From NCBI GenBank assembly GCA_024195265.1, contig JAJLRJ010000013.1, forward strand, positions 11,146,832 through 11,210,831: a DNA stretch of 64,000 bases, given 5' to 3'. Shown here in pieces: positions 22,880 to 34,065 of the stretch. This stretch comes from Dendrophyllia cribrosa (lineage: Eukaryota; Cnidaria; Anthozoa; Scleractinia; Dendrophylliidae). Below the pieces are notes generated by a model. The model searched no databases, was not told where the DNA came from, and was given only the letters and a program-made list of their open reading frames with translations. Positions within the stretch are counted from its first letter, which is position 1, and each line of letters opens with the position of its first letter. Position numbers and translations under genes: made by a program.

Positions 22880-23063
22880 TTAAAGGCCCACCTTCACCCA
22901 AAAGACGTTGCGGTCGTTTGTTTTTTGTTTTGAAATGCTTCATTGTTCATACGCGTGATCTGATTGGTTACACGCATTCAAGCGTGAATTTTGTGTTACA
23001 CGAAATTCAGTACAGAAAGTGATCATGGCGCGTACAGCATTTTGGGTGAATGTGGGCCTTTAA
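22880..23063. repeat. TTAA-flanked MITE, family F copy 1
   Basis: TTAAAGGCCCACCTTCACCC and GGGTGAATGTGGGCCTTTAA form 20-bp ends with one mismatch. The second copy at 52862-53009 shares the interior ACGTTGCGGTCGTT, TTTTGAAATGCT and TTCATACGCGTGATCT. Confidence 0.9.
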
Positions 23064-23679
23064 GATGACAGAAAGCCAAAATACCTGGGTACAGTGGCAA
23101 TAAATCAATAGATGTTCGAGGGACTCCTCGTGATCTCGACAGAAGGTACACATGGGAGAAGGAATTACCAATTTCATTTTACACAAAATTTTGTTAGTAT
23201 AAAGAATACGGTTAAATATCTTATATTAAAAAGTTCGTGTTGTGGTGTCCAAAGTGACTCGGCCTGGGAAATTACTTTCGACTCTCAATTGATAACCGCG
23301 CTCTTTATATGAATGTATATTTACGTGCCTCCAACTAGGCGTTCAAGACATGCTTCTGGTGTCCTTTATAGCCGTAGCTATGGAAACAGTTGTTAAGCCT
23401 CCCAGGAGAGTGCTAAAAATCAAACTTCAAGAAAAATCCCAAATATCATCTTGTTAAACATTAAAAACAAATGGTACTATGTAAAAGTACTGCTGAAGAG
23501 GTATCATTTGAATGATAACACCATACGATCTCGTCAACAGACTCAAATAAGTTAGAACTCTGACACTGCATCGATCACTTCATAATTGACTCTGGGAGTG
23601 AAAGCGTTTAAGTGGTAATGAGTGCGCAAGGTACACATCTTCTCCCAAGAAAATAGTACTGGCTAGATAAGATGGACTA

Positions 23680-25240
23680 GATTGTACTGAATCAAAACTA
23701 TTTGTGAATAATTGAAATTAATATAACTGACGCTAAGTAAAACCAATTCTGGGAAAGGGATTCACCAGAGTCGATCCTTTCTCACCACTGTACCACTTTA
23801 AGTAAAATTTCAATATAATGTTTCACTGTCTGCTTTTATCAGCGGCAAATGAATCACAATTGTCTATTTTACTACTTCTTGAATCATCTCTGTACTCAGT
23901 GTCTATAATCAAAGGAACTTAACGCGAGTAGAATCAATTCAGATCTAGGAGAGCGTTTTATCACAAACGATCCTTTCTCACGATTGAAATTTCCGTATAA
24001 TTTATCGCTTGTTCGATAAGAGAAGGGTACGGAGTTCCCGATGTCATGGCGTATCTGACTTTGCCGTTATTGGTCTGGGTGGGTGGGGTGAGATCATACA
24101 TTGACTGAGGCGGCTGCAATTTGCGCCTTATATGCTGACGTCCGATCTCGCCTTCCTAGTCTTCCATAATTCAGCTACGTGCTGCAATGGTGGAAGTGGC
24201 ACCATGTGTTTTTTGTTTTTGCTGCTTTTGTCGGTGGCAAATGAATCGCAATTGCCTATTTTACATGTACTCCTTATTGCATCGCCTATATACTGTCTAT
24301 AACCAAAGGAACTTAACGTGAGTAGAACCCTGAATTCTCGTAAGGGTTCCATGATCAGAAACGATCCGTTCTCACCATTGTACCACGTTGAGTGAAATTT
24401 ATTTATAATTTCCCGTTTTCTATTCATGTTTATCGGTCAAATAAATCACAATTACCTATTTTACTCCTTATTTAAGGTTACAGTGTACCTTCGGGGGTGT
24501 CTCCAGTATAACAGCTCTAGCGTCTTAAGATTACACTTAATATACCTAAACCCAGATAACAAATTAAAGCTTATAGAGCTGGCTATCTAAATATGGAAAC
24601 CATTTGGTAATAAAACGAATTGTCGAAGTTTTTACGACGTTTAAATTCGAACGTCCGAATCAGCTTTAAAACGCTATAACTCAAAGCGATTATTGTATTT
24701 TGCTAATTTGATTTGTTCTCGGATTTCCGGACACGAAGCGCTAAAAAACGTGTCGGCGATTTCCCATATTCAATTGCAGTGAAAAGTTACAGAATATTTT
24801 CGAAAAAGGGAGAAAACAAATTGAAGTGATCGCACGGAAATGGCTCTTGACGAAAACGTTTTCGGAAATAAGAAATTCGCCGACACGTTTTTGTTAATTA
24901 TATGTTAGCCTAGCTAATGTGTCCAAATTTGAGGAAAATCGAACAAATTCCCTTTGAGTTGTAGCTCTTTAAAAGTGTCCCCTACAAGCGAAAACTTAAC
25001 TTTGAGAAAACAGCGCTTAGAAAAACATATCGCTTCATAAACAAACTCCGCCCACAAAAGTTATACAGTCATTTCTCCGTCAATTTTCACTATTTTTCGA
25101 TAATTTTTTTTGGGATGAAAGTTCATTCTGTAAACTTTATTTTGACGCCAAAAAAGAAATTTCAATGAATTTTCGATCTGAAGGTACACTGTAACCTTAA
25201 TTACCTGTATACTGTCTATAGTCAAAGAAACGTAACGTTA
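23680..25240 (-). repeat. Tandem repeats behind the GPCR, interrupted by a MITE
   Basis: The segment CAAATGAATCRCAATTG..CTATTTTAC..ACTGTCTATAA(C/T)CAAAGGAACTTAACG occurs at about 23850, 24240 and, split, at 24450 plus 25200. The third unit is broken at 24472-25200 by a TTAA-flanked element: CTCCTTATT before it and TTACCTGTATACTGTC after it are continuous in the unbroken units. Confidence 0.75.
24472..25200 (-). repeat. TTAA-flanked MITE, family B copy 1
   Basis: The ends are TTAAGGTTACAGTGTACCTTC and its complement; length is about 729 bp. Three more copies lie at 40413, 56661 and 63295. There is no conserved coding frame across copies. Confidence 0.92.
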
Positions 25241-25262
25241 AACTTTCATCAACATCCGACCA

Positions 25263-26303
25263 CTAGAGGCGATCTCCTTGCTTGTCGATGGTGCTTGTAG
25301 GGGCAACTGATGTTGAATTCTTAAATACCCTTCCTGATAATACGAAAACACTGTTGTCTATTAACACAGTGCTGTTGTTGGAACTATCACTAGTGCGTTC
25401 CATCGAGCACCTTCCACCCAGAAGGTTTCTAAATATGTCTTTGAAAGCCTTTCGGTATTGCTTGTTCAGTGCTCCGTAGATAACAGGATTATTAGCATGG
25501 TTACAAAACACCAGAATCATGGAGAGCACATCAATCCAAAGTGGTATCTTGAAACTTGGGTAAACCATTTCGATCAGGTTTATGGTTGCGGCAGGAATAA
25601 AACATATTAGATACGCGCAGATTACGACGGCTAGCGTTTTCGTAATTTTTACCTCTTCCACGTTAACAGTTGGTGCGCTACTCACCATAGTGTTAACCTG
25701 TTTAGAATGGTGTTTAACCTGTTTAAAAATCTTGAAACAACAGAAGGATATAATTCCAAGCGGAAGAGGTACCGCAACTACAAGAAGCAAGCTTGAAAAT
25801 GCAATGGAGCGACTGAAAAAGAAGATACAAATGCATTTCCCGGTTTGAAACTCAAACTTTGACCATCCGAGGAGAGGTCCTATTGCAAATGGAAGCGGTA
25901 TGAACCAAATAAACGCTATAATCAGCGCCTGATTTCTTGCGTTGAAGACCCGTCGATAGTAGTTCTGCTTAACGACCATGAAATATCGGTTCACGCTTAT
26001 AGCAGTGAGACTGTACATGGACGAAATGACAAACTCCGTGGTCATAAATCCGTTCAGCTGGCATAGCTTGCCACCAAAGATCCACTTGCCGTAATTGCTA
26101 ACCGAGACTAGCATGAAGATTAAATTCGTGGATTCCAGAGTGTCCGCTAGTGCCAAACTTGCAATCAGAGAACGTCCCTTGGTCCTGACTCTGTTTCCTT
26201 TGGTACTGATAAACACTACCATAATGTTGCCGAAAATTCCGATTAATATAACGATGCAGAGAGGCACTGCAATCGCAACAACTGAAGCAGTTGTCCAAGC
26301 CAT
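25263..26303 (-). CDS. Class A (rhodopsin-like) G protein-coupled receptor
   Basis: A single-exon gene of 346 codons with seven membrane segments. Landmarks in order: GNIMVV (TM1 Asn), LALADTL (TM2 Asp), Cys in KLCQLNGF (TM3 start) with a partner Cys in GKCICI of the second outer loop, NRYF in place of DRY at the end of TM3, GPLLGW after TM4, a Pro in TM5, CFIP in TM6, NPVIYG in TM7, then helix 8 (NKQYRKAFKDIF). It lacks the TM7 lysine of opsins. The NRY and the YG after NPVI recall melatonin-type receptors, but cnidarians have many lineage-specific receptors, so the ligand is unknown. I use the ATG at 26301-26303: the codon before it is TTG, and an in-frame TAA lies a few codons upstream. 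The outer N-terminus is very short. The stop lies about 60 bases from a MITE. Confidence 0.95.
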   Translation of the reverse strand: MAWTTASVVAIAVPLCIVILIGIFGNIMVVFISTKGNRVRTKGRSLIASLALADTLESTNLIFMLVSVSNYGKWIFGGKLCQLNGFMTTEFVISSMYSLTAISVNRYFMVVKQNYYRRVFNARNQALIIAFIWFIPLPFAIGPLLGWSKFEFQTGKCICIFFFSRSIAFSSLLLVVAVPLPLGIISFCCFKIFKQVKHHSKQVNTMVSSAPTVNVEEVKITKTLAVVICAYLICFIPAATINLIEMVYPSFKIPLWIDVLSMILVFCNHANNPVIYGALNKQYRKAFKDIFRNLLGGRCSMERTSDSSNNSTVLIDNSVFVLSGRVFKNSTSVAPTSTIDKQGDRL

Positions 26304-27625
26304 CAAAATTGACGATCCAGTTGTGCAATCAACAGATTATGTTCCCCCACGAACGTTCAGGCTGAAGGGAAATCACTGCCATCTGCTTCGTTAAGACGCC
26401 TTTATGGCTGACTCAGCCAATGGAGAAAATGCTGTCGCTTTAGTGGTACATTATCATAAAACAATTTGTCGACTGCGAAATTCAAGGACTTCGAAATATT
26501 ACTAAAAGCGTACCTATTTCTTAAAGCGTTACACACCTTAAGGCTTATAGATAAGCCATCCAAGTTTTGTTTTTTATCGGTTAAATCGTTCAATGAAAAT
26601 TTACATCGAAGATCGGCTGGTGAAATAAATAAAGCTAAGCCATTAACTATCACTTTAATTTTACTGAACGCGACAGTCGTATGTTTTCATGCAATAAAAA
26701 TACAGCTTGCTGAGACAAAACAATTAATTCGATTTGACGCCCTGCAGTTCCACATGTAATTTCGATGGTAATTTTGTGTTTGTCTTTGTGTCATCTTTCA
26801 TTTTTACTTCCGGGTTTTCTCAGCACCTCACCGGTTTAATGAACAAAAAAAAAGTGTTTCTGAATAAATTCTATTCCTTTAATTGACCCAGTAGGTTTGA
26901 AAAAGGGAGAAGAAACCAAATGTACTGCATAAATTTTGTTGTGCACAAGTAAAGACTTGATATAGTTTTATGTAAATTGTACACATCGAGATTAGTGTAT
27001 TTTGAATACACAAAGAAATTACAACTGCCAAAATCGTCCACTAGTAAAGAAGAAAAAAAGCTAGCAATTCAATCGGGGGAAAAATAAAGTAAACAGTCGG
27101 GAAGTCAGCTGTTCAAATCGTAAATTTAAATACATGTTGCAACAACATATGCTATTCTGTTTCGTTTCATATCATGATCAACGACAAATACGATTTGAAA
27201 AAGCGCAATTCGCCCTGGAACATATTTAAACTGGCTAAACATGCTGCGAATTTAGATGACTAATTTGCTTGGTGGGAAATATTATGGCTTTTTGGATCTT
27301 AAGTAAAACAGCGATTAATTGAAATTGCCAGGGCTGAATAAACAAAATAGAGCTCTTGTTTTTCTTTAAAAGCCAATAAAAGAAAGGTCATAAAATCGTA
27401 AAATTTTAAACGGTCTCTTTTTCATTTATTATCCTACTGGTTTGGCGGTATTTTTTATTTGTAACTTCAAACGGACAGAAATATGAGTGAAATAAGTGTG
27501 TAAAGTTCCAATAGTGAAAACCTTAATAAGACAAGTAATTAAAAAAGCTGATATAATATATCGCCACGTTGGTATCGAGAAACAAAACGATATAAGAGCC
27601 ATGTTAACAGACCACTTTGCGAGTA
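26304..27625. other. 5' side of the GPCR; no further gene
   Basis: Presumed promoter and upstream region of the receptor. Overlapping small frames at 26402-26759 on both strands have no family signature. The rest is AT-rich without recognisable structure. Confidence 0.4.
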
Positions 27626-27794
27626 ATTCGCCACTTTAGAAACGAGAAGGAAACTGGGCCGAGTGAGCTTTCGCAACGACTTCTGGGACTGTTACTGGGG
27701 ACAGAGACAAAAGAAGCGTCCCTTGTAACGATCCCACAAGTCGTTGCAAAAGTTCACTCGGCCCAGTTTCGTTCTCGTTTCTAAAGTGGCGAAT
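27626..27794. repeat. Foldback element (169 bp)
   Basis: ATTCGCCACTTTAGAAACGAG and its complement at the right end bound it. The inner GGGCCGAGTGAGCTTT / AAAGTTCACTCGGCCC and GCAACGACTT / AAGTCGTTGC blocks pair as well. Confidence 0.9.
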
Positions 27795-29170
27795 GGAATC
27801 ATGGGTTATCAGAACAAACATGCTGTCAAATACAGTGTTTGTATGGGCAAACCATATGTCAAATAACTTTGCTAAAATTTGAATTCACCGATATTTCTGA
27901 ATTGAAAACTTACCATACAATGACGTAGATTTAAGTCATCAAATTTGAGAGATGTAGCTTTATTAGAAAGCGTGCAATTAATATTCTGTTTTCCATTCAT
28001 TTGTCAATGAAACCCAGGCGAAAGTCCACAGAAAAATTTACAACAAATTTATGGAAAACAAACAAAAATAACTGTACGCTTTCTAAAACAGCTACGTCCC
28101 TCAAACCTGATGAGTAAAGTCTTCTTCATGGTATCGTAAGCTTTTAATTAAAGGCACAGATGATTGTTTAATCATTGGATCGCCGACGTATTGGGATACC
28201 GTTCGGAAGGCGATTTCAATGCGGACTGTGAACGGAGATCCTCGCAAAGGGACATATTTTCACTCATAATCCTGGCCATATTCTAGTTCAAAAGCTAGAG
28301 CGAGAGGATTGGGGTGGAGGGAAGGAGAGGAAGGTCACAATTTAGGCATTATGTTTACAAGAAACAATACGAACCAGCTGCGCATTAAACTAGTAGCAGC
28401 AACCAAGAAATGCGAGTCGAGTGCGCGAAAAATGGTTTTCTTCGATGGGCTTTTGTTTACCAACCTCGTTCCTACGGTTCTCTCTTTTCAGCTACGGAGT
28501 GTTGCGTGACCATCTGCGTGAAGCGTGACCATTTGCGCCTGTTTGCAGCGCACTCTTCTCCCACTTAGTGGAGTTAATATTTTGTCACGAGAGTGCAATA
28601 GACCACTTCGACGATACGGCGATCATAGAGCATTATGGGGCGGCCAGGGGACGAGGGAACATTCCTTTATCCCCGATTTCATAGCCGTTGCTTAATTTGT
28701 GGATTTCACTGTAAGCTTAGTAAATGATGTTAAACACGCTACCAATATACTGTAACCTAAGAAATCAATGACGAGTACTCAGTTTTATTAATATTATAAT
28801 TTGGTCTAATATATTTGGGTAAAATGGTGGAATCAAAGAACAGAGAAACGTATTTCAACTTAGGACTGCCTAATTGGTCACTAAAAGACGCCCAAACTGA
28901 AATGAAGGATAAACTTAAACGTAGTTAATTGGTGATTGTGAAGAGATTAGAGCAGTTTTCAATTGAGTACAGTGTCAAAAGTAATTGCACAGTTGCTTTG
29001 GTTTTTCATTGCTACACTTTGTAATTGGCTAAAAAAACCGGTAAATAACTTTTTTTTTTTTTCTACTTAATAGCGCTCCGCAAAGATGACGTCACGATTT
29101 TAGACCCCTAGGTAGAAGCGGACACACAAACCTGCTCTCGACTAGTCTGTTAGTAACGACAGACTGGGAA
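27795..29170. other. No gene recognised
   Basis: No supported exon. The last 150 bases, with a T-run (29051-29062) and TGACGTCA-like GATGACGTCACG at 29086, would be the promoter of the SAP exon if that is a gene. Confidence 0.35.
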
Positions 29171-29389
29171 ATGGCCGACTTTGCCAGTTCTTCGGTCCAT
29201 CCGCTTACAATTCTTACCGAGAATGACGATGTTCCGGGATCAAAATTTGATAGAGAAGCGGAAAATTATACAGTGGAGCAGATAAAACGGTGGCTAAAAT
29301 GCAGAGGTCTCAAACAAGGAGGAAAAAGAGCTGAACTTATCACTCGTGCTAACAATTGTATTAAGGCGTTTGTTTGTGTTTGGGACTGA
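29171..29389 (+). CDS. SAP-domain protein, probable first exon or gene fragment
   Basis: The frame starts with ATG after GACTGGGAA. It carries an acidic 30-residue leader and then a SAP motif (YTVEQIKRWLKCRGLKQGGK and RAELITR), a helix-turn-helix fold that binds scaffold-attachment DNA. The similarity ends at about CIKA. After that the frame reads a low-complexity FVCVWD tail and stops, which suggests it has run into an intron or that the gene is broken; the best donor would be the weak GTTTGT after CIKA. I have no downstream exon. In coral genomes such SAP leaders often belong to large transposon-like families; that is recollection. It could be a truncated copy. Confidence 0.6.
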   Translation: MADFASSSVHPLTILTENDDVPGSKFDREAENYTVEQIKRWLKCRGLKQGGKRAELITRANNCIKAFVCVWD

Positions 29390-30606
29390 ATGCAAAGTTA
29401 TAGGACCCCGAGACTCCAGCCAAAGCCCCACGGAAACAGAACAGCACATAACCAAAACCCAACAGGACCGTAAATTGCAATATTGCAGAAATACAGAACC
29501 ACGGTACAATGGAGATGAGACCCAGAGCCCGAGAGGACAATAAGACAGAAGAAACAGGGAAATATAAATTGCATGGAAGATAAAGGGGAAAGAAAGGGAT
29601 GTAAGCGCAACTACAGGCCCCCAATTAAAAGTGAAGGAGAAATGTAGAAACGCAAGATGAATTGAAGGAGATAAAAAAAACGCTATAAGACTTTTGATTG
29701 AAAACAAACAAAACAAACAAAAACAAACTGAAATTCTTGATCATTGATAATTTGTAATTCATATACAGTAAGCTTACATGCACTTTAGTGAGCTCACTAA
29801 AAACTTATTAATAAACAACATGGATTGATAATATGAAAACAAATTTATCTGCTCAGAAGGTCTGTCATTCTCGTCAGGGGCACAGTGAACAGACCCGGTA
29901 GAGAGATTAATTTCAGCAAAACAACCGAAATAATAAATATGCGTACGAGAGACAGTTAACCGTTCGATGAAATCTACGACTTATTTGCCAAATTTATTCG
30001 GTAAACTCTCTACCACACGTTTCAAACCGTAGTACCACTGCTGGCCCTAAAGTGATGTTTTCACCTGAACAGACATTCACCCAGCGCTTACATTTCTCAA
30101 TCCCATGCGACGCCCTGAGCCAAGCATCTCTCTCAACGATTTATGAAGATTTTCCTTCACCCCAGCAGCAGTGCCTTATGGCTACCATGACTCAAGCACG
30201 TGGAAATATTTCGTTCGGTTTTGTATAGATTATTCGCTTCAAAATATATAAAATCCAACACGTTCGCTACTGAAGTCTTTGTGAATGAGTGCAATGTTTG
30301 TCCGCATCTCGCTGGGGGTCTAATATGACGCGTCTATTTTTAGAATCTGTGAGAAGCGCTATTCTGCGATTCGCCCAGAAAATCATTTATATACAGCTTT
30401 CCAAGAAATGTTTCTCAGTTTATGCATCGAGTAAAGCTAAACTAACACAACGCGTGCAAAATCTAAATTAACCCGGAAGTCTTCACAACTTTCCATTCAT
30501 AAACAAAAAACCTTAAATTGCAAAGTGAACTCATTTCCACCAGTTTATGCCTCTCGGTACAATAAAAGGCTCTTGCGTTTGCCTCTGGCGAGGATAGAGA
30601 AAAGTT
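29390..30606. other. No gene recognised
   Basis: Frames at 29294-29716 on the minus strand are antisense shadows without family features. No supported exon or repeat. Confidence 0.35.
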
Positions 30607-30698
30607 CTTGCCTACAGCGAAGCCGTGGAAAGCTGAATTATAATTAACTTTTTAAAGTTAATTAAAATTTAGCTTTCCACGGCTTCGCTGTAGGCAAG
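30607..30698. repeat. Perfect 28-bp-arm hairpin
   Basis: CTTGCCTACAGCGAAGCCGT continuing to GGAAAGCT is repeated without mismatch on the other strand at 30671-30698. The AT-rich centre is itself palindromic (TTAACTTTTTAAAGTTAA). Confidence 0.92.
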
Positions 30699-30794
30699 AA
30701 AAGCTTTTCAAATTTTTCTATTAAAAGAAAAGTCGAGCTTAATTTATTTACAGCAGGGCGAAAGCTTAAACTGAGCTATTCGTATTTAATATAT

Positions 30795-31662
30795 ATAGTA
30801 AGGCTTAGCCTAACAGCGGCGCCCTCTGAAGACCTTCTGAACAAGCTTAACTAAGATGAAACTTAACTAATAGGTGAAAGGTCGGAAGCACAAGAATTAA
30901 GATTAATATTGACGACCGGGCTATTTTTCAATTTTAGCAATTCTCAAAAACAGTATTACCCGACCGTCTGCACAGTACATTTAGACCGTACAAAAGTTCA
31001 CAAAAACAACTTTTTCACCGTCTAGAATAACTATTACGACTATTTTCCGAAAATATAGTTGTTGCTTGTCAAAAAATGCTCGAGAAACTGATTTGGAAAT
31101 CAAAATTGCAAAAACACACAAAAGGCATATTTGCATAAGGCGACGCGAGTATAAAATCTAAGTCTTGTTTTGTTTACATAAAATCGCTTTTCAATCTCTG
31201 TAATGAATGAACAAACACATAAAAATGGACAACACAATCTTCTTTCGAAAAATTTTATTCAAATCTCCATGAGTTTGTTCATGTAAAAGCAAACGCGTAC
31301 CATTTATAGCGCATCGAGGCCGAGCCGTGTCTTTGATGAAATTCAAGAAATTAATACAACTGAATTTAAGCTACACGTTTATAAACAATTCTCCAAAACA
31401 TAACGAGAACACAAACAAAAAGTCAACCACAGATTGATATCAAGATAAATTCCCATCGAAAAATGTAATTTGTTTTACCTTTAAGTCCCTCCGGCGACTA
31501 CTGTGCTTGGAAATTCTTTAAATCTCCGCTTTGGTGCTGAAATCCGTAAAACGAACCCATCTCTTCACATTGCTAAAACCGTATATAGTTCCTCGAAGCA
31601 AGATTTTATCCCTGAAAGCTCTTCTCTTTCCACTAAAGCAGCTTCTGAGTATCCCTTAATTA
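30795..31662 (-). repeat. Dispersed repeat, copy 2 (inverted relative to 1-1722)
   Basis: The reverse complement from 31662 begins TTAAGGGATACTCAGAAG and follows bases 1-755, then jumps to 1601-1722. The segment 755-1600 is missing here, which defines it as an insertion in copy 1 or a deletion in copy 2. Confidence 0.8.
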
Positions 31663-31799
31663 GTATCCTGTCTTGAGTAGCAAACCGCCAAAAAAATGTT
31701 GGGTAATAACGACTTTAATTTCCGCTAAAAACAGCATAAAAATCCTGCAACGGCTAAAGTGTTTACCGAGCTGACGGCTGTGTAGCCGCGCGAAAAACA

Positions 31800-32015
31800 A
31801 AGCCTCAAAGATCCCGGATGTTTTGTGGCGTCACACGCGCATGTTTTGCGACGTCATACGCGCCAGCGAGCTAGCCCAACGCGTACGGTGGGCGTTCGGC
31901 GGGCGCACAACGCGCCCGCGAAACATTCCGCTAGCCATGACCATGAAAAATGACGGCATAGGTTCTATGAGTATGGTGCTCCGCCGGGCCTTCGGCCCGC
32001 GGGCTACGCTAAAAA
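31800..32015. other. GC-rich island with a CCGGGCCTTCGGCCCG hairpin
   Basis: It stands out from its AT-rich surroundings: GACGTCA at 31851, many CpG, and an inverted repeat GCCGGGCCTTCGGCCCGCGG near 31985. Both strands have an open 68-codon frame, which is expected in GC-rich DNA. It may be a promoter-type CpG cluster or part of the adjacent repeat. Confidence 0.4.
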
Positions 32016-32164
32016 TCATATTTTCTTGAATGAACACTTAATATAGAATTTATATTAGAGGGTAAAAAAAAAAAACAGAAATAAAAGTATACAAACCGAG
32101 CAATGTAGTGAAAGTACGAATTAATTATCTCGTAAAATCCGATCGCGAAATGGCGTGCAAATTA

Positions 32165-32514
32165 TAGACAAATTCGGTAACGCATTGTTGTACCCAATTC
32201 AAACCTTCTGGGAATAACATCCTTTGTTCACAGTATTTCCATATAATTTCCATGTCAATGCTTCATTGATATGGAAATATGACGAACAAAGAGTTCTAAT
32301 CCCAAAATGTTTGAATTGAGTACAACAATGCCTTAGGCCTGGTCGCACTACAGTCAAAAACAAAAATTAGCCCGTGCAAAAATCGAGGAAAACAAAAGAA
32401 ACCGCTCCGGTGGGACACGCTTTTTGTGGAATGTTTTTGTTTTTATGTCATTTTGCGCGGGCTAATTTTTGTTTTTGACTGTAGTGCGACCAGGCCCTTA
32501 GCCGAATTTGTCTA
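32165..32514. repeat. TA-flanked palindromic MITE with a nested foldback
   Basis: The outer element TAGACAAATTCGGTAACGC..GCCGAATTTGTCTA is the same family as 21735-21920. It is interrupted at 32336-32496 by a hairpin element GGCCTGGTCGCACTACAGTC..GACTGTAGTGCGACCAGGCC flanked by CTTA on each side, a 4-bp target duplication. Confidence 0.88.
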
Positions 32515-33731
32515 TTGACAACAAATTAGTACAAGCCTAGAATGACAAATTTAAGCAAGACGTTTTAATGAAAATTCACAGGAAAACTAAGAACACAAAT
32601 GAAATGGAGTCAAAAACTTGGTAAAAAAGTTCTAGATTGTCTAATAACAGTAATTTTTAAGCCACAAATGACGGTTTGTAAAGAACAACAACAAACGCCC
32701 AACAAACTGTAAAATAAACAAATCATAAAATCCAAACTTGTACTCGCCTTTTCGAGGAATAACATTGGTCTTTAATTTTACGGTTGATTTCCTTCCACTT
32801 AGGCTATTTCTTCATTGACTCTTTTTTGAGCTATTTTGGAAAAAAATAGCTCATTAGCAGGCGCAAAGTTTGTATGTTAGTATGTTTGTTTGTTTGTATG
32901 TCTTGGGTTATGTCACACCAATCAGATTGCCTCTAGTATGTTCACCATGTACTATGTCAGCCAATCAAATTCTCGCTTCTAAAATGGTATTACTGAAGGT
33001 CAAAGAAGGGCACTTGACATGAATTGAAAATCAGCCATCTGGAATCTTCGCGATTGTTGCCTCAAACACTAAAAGTGTATAGTTTTGAAAATTTGTTGGT
33101 TGGGAACTGTGCTCTAATCCCGACTGGCTTGCTAACACGGCAATATGCAAGGGTATTTATTCGGAAATACCGCCTAAAATGTGCTCTATGCATGGATTAT
33201 ACAATTAATGGTCTGCGAGGGATGAGACGTCCAAAAAATGTGGACTGCGGTTACGTTAATAGGTGAGTTTGTACTGAAGAAAGAAAGTATAGCTTTATTG
33301 CAAAAACGGCAAGCGGATTTCAAATAATGTGATGCGGAACATGAATTGTACGTTTCAAACCTGGGTTTCAAGCGATTACTATTTAAAATTGTATCTTTTT
33401 TGTCAGTCACGTTGTCTGCCCGTGAAAATGTTGAACTTTGTCCTTATAGAAACTTTTCCGGGATGCATGTTCAACAGAGAAAACGTAATGCAATTAATAT
33501 ACAATTTACAGTATTTAAAACGTTTATCTTTCTTTGAATTAATGTGAGCAGATGTGTAAGTTGTTAATTGCATGCCTCAACTACATGTATGCCTCAATTG
33601 TATGCCTCAACTACAAGCGAGTAGCGACTGTATTTTGTATGAGCAGTCACGTTGTGTGCATGTGCAAATGTTGAACTTTGTCCTTATAGAAACGGGTACG
33701 TGATGGAATTCAACATGTTTTCGAGAAAACG
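32515..33731. repeat. Gene-free; direct repeats 33403-33490 and 33648-33733
   Basis: CAGTCACGTTGTSTGC..GAAAATGTTGAACTTTGTCC..CTTATAGAAAC occurs twice about 243 bases apart, both times ending near GAGAAAACGT. Between them ATGCCTCAACTACA units repeat (33570-33615). Small frames are not supported as genes. Confidence 0.6.
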
Positions 33732-33975
33732 TTAAGGCCCCGTTTACACGGGTCCGGACAAATTTTTGCACGGACGAATTTTGTTCCTAGACCACGTGTT
33801 TACATGGATCCGTGCAAATTCTGTTACAGATTGCCGTGGTGTTTACACGGATCTTGCACACTTAGCCGTTCAAAAATTCGTCCAGTTCCGCCGGTCCCGT
33901 GTAAACCCTGAAGGTGGAACCGTGCAAGTTTTTGTCCGTGCAAAAATTTGCCCGGACCCGTGTAAACGGGGCCTA
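33732..33975. repeat. GTTTACACGGG foldback element
   Basis: AAGGCCCCGTTTACACGGGT at the left and ACCCGTGTAAACGGGGCCT at the right; the interior GGACAAATTTTTGCACGGAC pairs with GTCCGTGCAAAAATTTG. Left flank TTAA, right flank TAA. Confidence 0.9.
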
Positions 33976-34065
33976 ATTCTTATTCGATCTTATGGTGCGT
34001 TAAAAAATGCCTGTTTAAAAAACTATTAGTTGCAAAATTCATTTTGGATGCGCTAAGTTTCTGAT

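Noticed and set aside
31823..32037. Open frames on both strands of the GC-rich island
   Set aside because: Overlapping antisense frames of equal length are expected in GC-rich DNA and show no family features.
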